From the NCBI GenBank assembly GCA_027578815.1, contig JANBTH010000654.1:1-13103 (forward strand): a stretch of DNA of 13,103 bases, written 5' to 3'. Origin of the DNA: Coemansia sp. RSA 1804 (taxonomy: Eukaryota; Kickxellomycota; Kickxellomycetes; Kickxellales; Kickxellaceae). Under the pieces are notes generated by a model. The model was not told the origin of the DNA. It did not search any database and was given only the letters and a program-made list of their open reading frames with translations. Positions 1-7,484 of this stretch are shown one piece after another. Position 1 is the first letter of the stretch. Every line of letters starts with the position of its first letter. A program made the position numbers and the translations under genes.

Positions 1-679
1 CGCAAAACCGAGACGAGAGCCTAATTTTTGGCTTATTTTCCTCGCTGTTCTCGTGGAGCCGAGGAAGACGAGAAAAGGGGCCCCTTCCTCGTTACGGGCA
101 AAGGATCCCCCTGCGTGGCGGAACTGACTGGCTCTGATTTCGTGGCTCACTGACCCGTGATAACGTAGCGTCATCAAATTTGGCCGCTTTATGTGCACAA
201 TAACATGAACGGCGGGGTGCTGTGCTTTGTGACGATACCAGTGTGATTCTTCTTCTTTTCCCGCCAATCATCAATCGGCTAACAATCTCCCACCCCCAAA
301 TGTTTGTCTAAAAACAAAATCTCCCTTTTTGATTCAGCGGGTTTCTCGTGTTTGTTGTCATCTCGCTTCCTTTGTGTTTTCCCACACTGGCAAACCAAGG
401 CCTTGTTGTTGGTATCATCCCAACTTTCGCTTCCTGGATCGGGAGATCGCATGAGCAAAAGGATGGGAGCATCACAAGGGCTAAATTTTCTGTCATCATC
501 CACAGTCACACACTCTTTCCTCTAAAAACAGCAAGGCCAAATGATATGGTATGGAGACTGGCAATGGCGGTATTAGACGTGGAAAACGCGGCATTGTGAA
601 ATATAAAGTCCTGTCTAGCCTATGTGTTCTGAATTCAGGCAATTAAACAAATAAAATAATAAATTACACCATACGCAGT
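1..679. other. Left-hand non-coding stretch
   Basis: No convincing gene is visible. The open frames here are under 85 codons, several lack an ATG, and none has a recognisable motif or domain. The first 75 bases carry two interleaved inverted repeats (38-44 with 60-66, and 48-54 with 68-74). The last part (about 600-680) is AT-rich. It could be the flank of a gene to the left of the window, but nothing in the sequence shows this. Confidence 0.5.
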
Positions 680-1079
680 CTGGTTTCGAGCAATCAAAAA
701 TCCTTGACAAAAAGCCCAGTTCATGGGCTAAATGAGTGGGAGATCTTCCGCGCTCATACCGAAGCAGCCCCTGGACAACTCAACACTAACGCCCCAAGCA
801 ATGCTTGCACACTGGAGGAAGCTAGCATTAGAACGTATTATTCACGATTTCTATGCTGCACATACCCACTCAACCAACGCTTTTCAGGAAGATTGGCTCA
901 ATGTTGATGCCTCCTGGTTCCAGTTTGAACCAGACGGAGCCAGTCAATGGACATGTTGGCTATTGTCCTATCATCTTTTCAACAAGTTGCTTTACAGTCT
1001 CTCCGAGAACACACTTTCAACGCAGGCGGTCCAAACTGCCATCACTGCGTTTCCTTTTCATAAGCTTTTCGTTTACTAG
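680..1079 (+). pseudogene. Decayed coding fragment, repeat copy 1 (unrecognised protein family)
   Basis: This stretch aligns with copy 2 (about 4755-5153) over its whole length, with roughly nine in ten bases identical by eye from 723 onward and 68 consecutive identical bases (880-947 against 4954-5021). Compared with the open frame of copy 2 it carries three indels: one extra C in the run at 768-771, one missing base between 947 and 948, and one extra base near 1008-1016. The second and third compensate each other, and the first leaves the 5' end out of frame. The shared tail ends in FHKLFVY followed by a stop (TAG, 1077-1079). I do not recognise the family. The frame-corrected product would be Trp- and Phe-containing and largely helical in character, with no membrane segment. 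It is a broken C-terminal remnant, upstream of the FunK1 gene and in the same orientation. Confidence 0.75.
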
Positions 1080-1120
1080 TATGATTTCAATTGACAACAG
1101 TTGGGGCTCTGGATGTAGAT

Positions 1121-1440
1121 ATTACGTGGAAAGAGGCATCTCAAATATATGTGTATGTATTTTATTATAGTCGATAGATAATAAAAAAATTAACTGGTTT
1201 TCTATCAAACCTAGACAGATGTGACCATGGTTTATATACCATTTGCAATCCATACATTCATTGGAAGAAGTATGACTAGCTAGTCCACACCATTCGTGTT
1301 GGTGAGGACATATGATTCCCCAATAGCAATGTGGGATGTGCTTGCAATGTATGATTGTAGTTGATGATGATGTTCGATGTGACCCTAATGTATGGTTGTG
1401 ATTGATGGACCACATCAGACCGCAACAGCAGACTCAGTGA
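1121..1440. repeat. About 320-bp AT-rich segment present after copy 1 but absent after copy 2
   Basis: After the coding tail, copies 1 and 2 stay alignable to a shared GATGTAGA (1113-1120 in copy 1). Copy 2 then passes within about 15 bases into an ACCCGATTGATAATAAAT sequence (5203-5220), while copy 1 reaches the matching sequence only at 1441. The extra DNA contains the 9-bp direct repeat GATGTGACC (1218-1226 and 1376-1384) and loosely complementary arms near 1240-1264 and 1385-1408. I see no clean terminal inverted repeat or target-site duplication, so calling it an inserted element is inference. A deletion from copy 2 is equally possible. A minus-strand open frame (1122-1415) is unusually rich in Cys and His. 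Confidence 0.4.
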
Positions 1441-1831
1441 ACCGAATTGATAATAAATTAACCTTTTGGAAAAGAAAAGCATAGGTTGAAAACCAAGCTC
1501 TTTTGCTACGCTTCGCTTTTCTCTTTATCATTTAAACTACCCAATGCTGTAGGGTTTTGTGTCGCAATTATAAACTCAGAGTCAGCGTAATTCCGCAGTT
1601 TACTCTACAGAAAATAAAAACAATAGCACACTCAGCCCCTGATTTTCAGCAGCTAAATCAGACCAGCGAAAATTCAAACAAGACATTTTATCGTAAACAG
1701 CTTTTACTCACAAAAAGCTGCCTCTTTCTCTTTTACCTATTTGCCCTCATTTTTCTTCACTTTCTTTTGCATTATCCTTTACATTTCAGCACTTCCCACT
1801 TGTTTGCTTACATTTCTCATTCACTTTTTGC
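1441..1831. other. 5' flank of the FunK1-type kinase gene
   Basis: This is AT-rich sequence that becomes strongly pyrimidine-rich from about 1720 to the start codon, as in many fungal promoters and leaders. A 92-codon frame here (1557-1835) has no ATG, and its composition follows the T/C-rich leader, so it is not called. No TATA box or factor site can be named with confidence. Confidence 0.35.
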
Positions 1832-4427
1832 ATGATGCTATCGAGCGGTGATAACAATGCTGACTCTTCTTCCTCAGCCAAGGGCTTGGGCTCTATTGCT
1901 GCCCAGTCAAACTCTCAGGGAGAGGCTATTAGCAACTCCAACTTGATGATGATTTTCCAAGCATTCTTCGATAGACAGGACCAGCGCGACGCAAAGCGCG
2001 ACAACGAAGCAAAGGAATGGAGGGAGGAGCAGGCAAGGCGCGAAGCAAAGCTCAACAATGTGCTTTTGAACCTTCAGGAACAGCAAGGCGAAATACGTGC
2101 TGGGATTAAAGATATGGTCACCATGCTGAGCCCACAAAACAGATTAGCATACGGCAACACTGGTGCACTTTGCAGTGCACTGCGGAGCGGGAGTGCAGCA
2201 AACAACCAAAGAGCCGATGTATCGTGGGCCAAAAGCGAAGCAACTAGCCACAGTAAGTATGACTGCAAAACAAGTGACAAGCCTATCGACAGGCAACTGC
2301 TGCTACTATTAGAAAAATAGAAACACTCTTTTCTTACCAGAATTGCTATTTCTTTTTCTTTTAATGTATTTTGTAGATGGTACGCCTCAGAAGAATATCC
2401 CGAGACCAAAAAAGTTTGACCGCGAGTGGTACTGTCAATTGAGCAAGGATTACAAAAGCTCTTGTCAAGAAGTGGGACTTTCAGATGGTCTGGGTATGAT
2501 ATCCAAGGAGTGGAGCCAGGCGTGGGACAACATTGATAATGCTTCAACATTGAGAAACTCGCCGAATGCAAAGAAAATTCTAAGCGCGTACCGAAATAAC
2601 AAGGGTGTCGCACTGTTGAATCACCAAAGCGCCTCAGAGCCTATATATCAGACAGCGTTCGATCATCTTGCAAAAGCCGTTGAGCAGCTTTCGCTAACCA
2701 ATAGCAGTGGCGAAAGCACCGGTCTGCGCTGGGTAGACACGCACAAGATCCGAGTTAGTGGCGGTGGAAACCCTGGCAGATACCCAGACGGCGGGTTCTT
2801 TACAGCTAAATCAGCACAGGGCACGCAATGGCATGACATGGTAGCTGTTATCGAAATAAAAAAAAGCAAAGATCCTGCGGATAGCGATAACCTTCGTGGT
2901 CAGATCATGCAGGGCTTGATTGACATGGCAACGTTCCGCCCACGCAGGTTTTCGTTTGGAATATCGCTTGGAAACGGGGGCAAGATATATGTGTACATTT
3001 GCGTGCCTGACAATATATATGTTGCATTGCTTGGTACGCTTCCGCTGATGCAAAAAGACAGGCAAAAAGTGAGCAATGATCATCGGGTGGTTTTGTTTAT
3101 TTGGTTTCTCTACCAAAAAACTACAAATGACTGCGGGTTCCTGACATATGACGCAGTCGAGCTTCCTGGTGCGTTTGCGCTGGACAAGATCGTCGGAATA
3201 GAATCTGATAAAAAAGATACGTCTATGAACACAAGCATAAACATCAGAACCCCCAGCGGCGGGGAAGTGCTTGGACGGCACCGGAGCCTTGAGGGGCCAC
3301 GGACGTGGATATACCCCAGCTGCAGATTTGACTACCAGGATGCAGTGTTAAAGTTCCAATGGATTCCAGAGGGAAACCTTGAATCTGAAGTTCATCGCTT
3401 TGTTTTGGCCAAGGGCGTACCGCACGTGCCAAAGCTTCTCTTTGCAGCCGGCGTGTCAGGCAGGCAGAGCGACAGAGATGTGCCATTCGTAGGCGAGGTG
3501 CTGGTCTTTGAAAACGTCGGAAACAAAGTATCATCTTTGTTCGACAGCGCCGGCAGCAGCATGGAGAAACGGGTGGTTGATATTTTTGCTGCATATGCGC
3601 ACACGCTTATCGCTGCAGCGAGAATTGGCAAAGACAACCGGTTTGTGCTTCATCGGGACATATCGCTGGGGAATCTGATGGTGACACACAGTGGCCAGCC
3701 GTACATCATCGACTGGGGCTATGGATGCGTGTGCGATAGCAGCATCTGCCACCGTCCTGCGTCAGGAAAGGTCATTGTTGGAACCACAATCTACATGAGT
3801 ATTCGAGTGCTGTTCAATAAGGAGACACGGTCGTTGATCGATGACCTCGAATCGTTGTTTCTCGTCTTTTGCCATTGCCTTTGGACCACATACGGCAACA
3901 CTAGAAACGAGTATTACAAAGATCTATGGGTCAAGGGCAACAAGCTTCAAGTCGAGTTGGTACGTAAGGACTGGCTAAGCAGCAAGCTTTCGCTGTTTAA
4001 ACATATGGAAGCCGGGACCAATATACCAGTATTCTACCGACGCCTCGCAAAAGGGATGTATGATCAGCTGTTTCCATCACGGTCATTTATCAGTTTTCTG
4101 GAAGAGAACAGCAATGATCCACGCGTGGAAAAATTCAAATCTTCGAATTGGATGAACTTGTTTGAGAAAGCAGTTGACAACACAGCAGCCATGCCATACC
4201 TCAAAATGTTGCAAGACTATGTGGCTGCCATAGAAAATGACAGCCGCCGTATTTCGTTTATCGCTGAGAAGAGCAACAATGCCGACGTTCTTGTTGTTAC
4301 GCCAGATCATGACAAGGATACCAGCGAGGATTACAATGTGTTGGAAAGTCCAACACAGAACAGGGGTTTAAAGCGTGCCTCAACCAGTATATTCAGGTCA
4401 GCCACTGCAAAGAATCGTCGCCGTTAG
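1832..4427 (+). CDS. FunK1-type (fungal-type) protein kinase with endonuclease-like N-terminal region, two exons
   Basis: Exon 1 is 1832-2252 and exon 2 is 2377-4427. Joining them gives one frame of 823 codons, with Asn141 spanning the junction. Residues 1-40 are Ser/Asn-rich and about 45-98 look like a charged coiled coil. Residues 277-302 read PD...EIK (Asp278, Glu300, Lys302), the signature of a PD-(D/E)xK nuclease-like fold. The kinase part spans about 455-710: a VLKF lysine (466), helix-C glutamates (476/478), HRD (566-568) with the downstream Asn573, DWG (586-588) in the DFG position, a GT..YMS segment (616 region) and DDLESLFLVF, which is typical of FunK1 kinases. The tail is basic and ends in RRR. 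Oddities: the glutamate expected after YMSI is Arg617, and third-position GC looks lower than in END3 or the mannosyltransferase. No signal peptide is visible. FunK1 kinases are a lineage-expanded fungal family of poorly known substrates; a protein kinase role is inferred from the motifs. ATG 1832 and ATG 1835 are adjacent and either could be used. Confidence 0.85.
2253..2376 (+). other. Intron of the FunK1-type kinase gene (124 bp)
   Basis: The donor GTAAGT follows codon 140 plus one base (phase 1). The acceptor TTTTGTAG at 2369-2376 is preceded by a long pyrimidine tract. Splicing bypasses the stop at 2318-2320 and links the Ser/Asn-rich coiled-coil exon to the main exon in frame. An alternative acceptor at 2340 (CTTACCAG) would also keep frame and add 12 mostly hydrophobic residues; it lies before the pyrimidine tract and is less likely. 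Confidence 0.8.
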
Positions 4428-4562
4428 TTATTTTATCTACATTAACACCCGCATTTGCCACTCTATCAAGTGCCTGTTTTCCTTTCGATTTTTGCTATGG
4501 ATTTTATAACCAGCCTTTTACCAGCTTGGTGTTTGTTATTGCATTATGTAACGTTTTTTTAA
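4428..4562. other. 3' flank of the FunK1-type kinase gene
   Basis: This is a short AT-rich spacer between the kinase stop codon and the open region of repeat copy 2. A T-run at 4554-4560 closes it. No polyadenylation signal can be assigned with confidence. Confidence 0.3.
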
Positions 4563-5153
4563 ATTGGGGGTACTGCTGATCATGCCGTAGAGCATTCTGA
4601 TCCAGGAGATGAAACACACTATGTAGATCAAAGAAAAAGCTTCCCCTAAAAGATAAAACTTCGACACTTGGTCGAGGAGTATCTCAAGTCTTCCTCCAGA
4701 CAAACCGTTCCCAGAACAGACTTCATAATTGACGTGGAAAAAGTTATCTTTGGTTTTGATGAATGGTCAAGTATTCTGCCAAACGCAGAAACATTATATG
4801 GGCTAGCTGTGTGGGATATTTTCCGTGCTCATACAGAAGCAGCCCTGGATAACTCGATACTAACGCCTCAAGCAATGTTTGCACGCTGGAGGAAGCTAGT
4901 GTTAGAACGTATTATTCACGATTTCTATGCTGCACATACCCACTCAAGCAACTCTTTTCAGGAAGATTGGCTCAATGTTGATGCCTCCTGGTTCCAGTTT
5001 GAACCAGACGGAGCCAGTCAACTGGACATGTTGGCTATTGTCCTATCATCTTTTCAGCAAGTTGCTTTACAGTCTCTCCGAGAACCCATTTCAACACAGG
5101 CGGTCCAAACTGCCATCATTGCGTCTTCTTTTCATAAACTTTTCGTTTATTAG
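4563..5153 (+). pseudogene. Decayed coding fragment, repeat copy 2 (unrecognised protein family, longer copy)
   Basis: Frame 3 reads as protein-like sequence from about 4563 to the stop at 5151-5153, interrupted once by a TAA at 4647-4649. Before that stop it encodes an acidic stretch (DHAVEHSDPGDETHY region). After it come a basic KIKLRHLVEEYLKS stretch and then the segment shared with copy 1: WDIFRAHTEAA near 4815, DFYAAH near 4919, and EDWLNVDASWFQFEPDGAS at about 4965-5018. The open part has no ATG before about codon 75, so it cannot start translation normally unless it is an exon of a spliced gene, for which I see no partner. I read it as the C-terminal remnant of a longer protein. I recognise no known domain. 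It lies 135 bases behind the FunK1 stop, in the same orientation. Confidence 0.65.
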
Positions 5154-5575
5154 CATGATTCCAATCGACAAAAAGTTGGAGTGCAAGATGTAGACCCAAT
5201 ATACCCGATTGATAATAAATCAATTTTTTTTTGAAAAAAAAAGAAAAAGCCCGGTTCACCAACGACTCTAAACGACAGCTCATTATAGTCAGACTACGCT
5301 CAGAGCACGGCCGATTTGCATGAATCCCAGGCCTCAATGTATCTGCCGCATTGACTGATTGATTGATTGATTGACTGATTATTGCTTTCGGTTCTTGGCT
5401 TCCCTGCCTCCACAAAGAGAGTGTGCTTGAGTAACTTATTTCTCTCTTTCCTCCCTTCTGCTCTGTATTGATAGCACCCTTCTTGTATTTTTTCTTTTAC
5501 TCATCTGTTTGTACACCAACCAATCCAGGCGAATCAGCGCTCTTTTTCTCCTACTCTTCTATCTGCTCATCTCAC
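5154..5575. other. END3 5' flank with short tandem repeats
   Basis: It opens with the tail shared with copy 1 (to about 5255), including TTGATAATAAATCAA at 5209-5223 and an A/T-run region at 5224-5250. A TGAT/GATT tandem array follows at about 5351-5380. From 5440 the sequence is pyrimidine-rich and leads to the END3 start. The frame ahead of the END3 ATG is open back to 5468 but contains no ATG, so it is treated as leader. Confidence 0.5.
5351..5380. repeat. TGAT/GATT tetranucleotide microsatellite
   Basis: Several tandem GATT units are interrupted by GACT near both ends. It sits about 200 bases upstream of the END3 start codon and is likely polymorphic in length. Confidence 0.8.
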
Positions 5576-6958
5576 ATGGAGTCGCTGACCCTAAGTTCCG
5601 AGGAGCGCAACCAGTACCAGCAACATTTTCTGAATGCAGGACCCGTGGACGGCAAGCTTGCAGGCCCTGTGGCACGGGCCAACCTTCTGCAGTCGGGGCT
5701 ATCGAGCCACCAGCTGGGGGATATTTGGGAGCTAGCAGACATTGACAAGGACGGGGCGCTTGATTTCGACGAGTACTGTATTGCGCTGAAAATAGTGTTC
5801 TCCCTTCTTCATGGCAAGATTGGCAGCGTGCCCCCGGTTCTCCCGCCCGGCCTTATTCCGGAGACAAAGTACGCGTTCTTTGGGGCGTCCATGGTCGGCG
5901 GCGGAGTACAAGGAGCGGCCATTACTCAGAACCAGCATCAGGGTCAGAGCCCGGGCGTCGGTGGTAGTTCTGGTGCCGGTGCTCTGGAGTGGTACGTCCC
6001 CGGCGACGACAGGTCCCGGTACGAGTCCGTGTTTGCGCAGCATTCGCGCGGATCGTCCCACGTGCGTGCACTCGACGTGGACGAGTTTCTGAACTCGCTT
6101 GGGATCCCGCGCTTCGCAGTCTCCCAGGCATGGGCGCTCGTCGATGTGCGCAGGTACCAGCAGCTCAATCTCGACCAGTTCGTCTACCTCCTCCACATAC
6201 TCAATGCGGTGCGTACGAGGGGTGCGCAGATCCCGGCTACGCTTCCGTCGGCTGTGAAAGACAATATCTACAGATCGCTTAATCTCGATTCGGGACTAGG
6301 AGGAATCGGTGAAGGAGGAAGCGGAAGTGGAAGGGGTTCTGCCGGTCTGGGCGACAGCTCGTATGGCCCTGGTGGTGGCGCCCATTCATATAGATACGGA
6401 AGGTCCTCGGTTTCGTCGTCCGTTCCAAATAGCCGCACTAACAAGGCCGGGCTGTATGGCGAAAAGTCAGGCAACGTGGCGTTGGCCGACAGTTATCTCT
6501 CAAAGCTAAAGTCATCCTCGACGTTCAAGAACGAGGCCGGATCGAGGTACGCGTCAACCAGCAAGAACGCCGAGGAAGAGAAGCGGTTGCGTGCGGAGCT
6601 TGATGATCTGGACAGTGAGCTGCGAACGCTGAACCGCGAAGACGACCAGAAACAACAGGAACAGGAACAGAGGGGCGATTCCAGTGGTGATCGGGTCGGT
6701 CTGGAAGCAACGCTCAAGGAGCTCGAACAACTGCGGGACCAGAAGAAGGCTGAGAAGAAGCGTATTGAAGAGCAGATCAGGGATGGGACCAGTCCCGGCG
6801 ATGCTGCTGAATCGGCGCAGGACATCAAGCAGACTGTGTACAAGCTCGAGGGCCATTTGTCATTTTTACTTTCTGAGAAGCGCGCTATGGATAGCTTTAT
6901 TTCGTCGGCCAAGCAGGAGCTACTTGATCTGCAGATGGAGCAGATCAAGCTCAAGTGA
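5576..6958 (+). CDS. END3: End3, EH-domain endocytic adaptor (actin cytoskeleton-regulatory complex)
   Basis: The product is a single exon of 460 aa. End3 works with Pan1 and Sla1 at cortical actin patches to couple clathrin-mediated endocytosis to actin assembly. The first EH domain (about 8-95) has a full EF-hand loop, Asp55-x-Asp57-x-Asp59-Gly...Asp63...Glu66 (ADIDKDGALDFDE), followed by the typical GKIGSVPPVLPPGLIPETK-type linker. A second EH-like domain starts at WYVPGDD (139) and runs to about 225, lacks a calcium loop and ends in an IPATLP motif. A Gly/Ser-rich linker (about 240-270) precedes a charged C-terminal coiled coil (about 329-460), the expected End3 repeat region. The start is the first in-frame ATG. 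The protein is longer than the 349-residue yeast End3, mainly in the linker. Codon use is GC-rich at third positions. Its 3' end faces the mannosyltransferase gene. Confidence 0.95.
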   Translation: MESLTLSSEERNQYQQHFLNAGPVDGKLAGPVARANLLQSGLSSHQLGDIWELADIDKDGALDFDEYCIALKIVFSLLHGKIGSVPPVLPPGLIPETKYAFFGASMVGGGVQGAAITQNQHQGQSPGVGGSSGAGALEWYVPGDDRSRYESVFAQHSRGSSHVRALDVDEFLNSLGIPRFAVSQAWALVDVRRYQQLNLDQFVYLLHILNAVRTRGAQIPATLPSAVKDNIYRSLNLDSGLGGIGEGGSGSGRGSAGLGDSSYGPGGGAHSYRYGRSSVSSSVPNSRTNKAGLYGEKSGNVALADSYLSKLKSSSTFKNEAGSRYASTSKNAEEEKRLRAELDDLDSELRTLNREDDQKQQEQEQRGDSSGDRVGLEATLKELEQLRDQKKAEKKRIEEQIRDGTSPGDAAESAQDIKQTVYKLEGHLSFLLSEKRAMDSFISSAKQELLDLQMEQIKLK

Positions 6959-7484
6959 TCTGGGTTGTTCCGCTTATGTATTGTTTCTTTTTTTGCTCTC
7001 TATCGTGAATGAACAGCAACCGTCTTCAAACTCACGCCCTTTTATAATTGCCATCCCTCCACGCTCCAAAGACATGCCTAGCTACAAGGGGTGAAATAAG
7101 AGAAAAAGGAAAAAACACTTTGATAACACATGAAAAACAAAGGAAATGAATGCTTCCTGGAACGACTAAACAGATAGATGTCATAAAATGTAATTGATGA
7201 ATGATCTGGGGACAATGTCAAAAAAGTTAAAGATTTTTGGACATATGCTACACACTTTTATATGGTTTGCACGTATTTTTAGAAACAAATTTGACAGCAT
7301 GGAAGCCGCCAAGAGGAGACAGATAGAGAAAGAAAGACAAAAGATGCGCATTCACATACCAGAGAGATCCTTGCTGAACAAAAAAAAGGACACGCACACC
7401 AAGAAACAATGATCTCGATCCATTCTTTCTTTCCTTGCCATCTCTATATCAGGTATAGGTTAGCTTGGGCTGTGTGCGGGACTG
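6959..7484. other. Convergent 3' intergenic region (END3 and GT15 gene)
   Basis: This AT-rich stretch lies between two stop codons facing each other, so it must contain both 3' UTRs. From about 7090 it is A-rich on the plus strand. The only frame of note is the 71-codon one at 7197-7412, listed separately. Confidence 0.5.
7197..7412 (+). CDS. Possible small basic protein (weak)
   Basis: An ATG-initiated frame of 71 codons follows END3 by 238 bases. The product is strongly basic, with a short hydrophobic stretch (HMLHTFIWFARIF) followed by a Lys/Arg/Glu-rich helix-like segment (about 38-55) and a lysine-rich end. No family is recognised. Its lysine content follows the A-rich base composition, so chance openness is a serious alternative. 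It would also be antisense to the 3' UTR of the mannosyltransferase gene. Confidence 0.15.
   Translation: MNDLGTMSKKLKIFGHMLHTFIWFARIFRNKFDSMEAAKRRQIEKERQKMRIHIPERSLLNKKKDTHTKKQ

Noticed and set aside
348..599. 83-codon plus-strand frame near the left edge
   Set aside because: Begins without ATG, no motif, and overlaps other equally weak frames on both strands.
1557..1835. 92-codon frame directly before the FunK1 gene
   Set aside because: No ATG, strongly biased by the T/C-rich leader; a hydrophobic C-terminus is expected from that composition.
1832..2252. Crinkler effector N-terminus on the FunK1 protein
   Set aside because: No LxLFLAK-like motif or secretion signal is visible in exon 1; the region is a Ser/Asn-rich leader and coiled coil.
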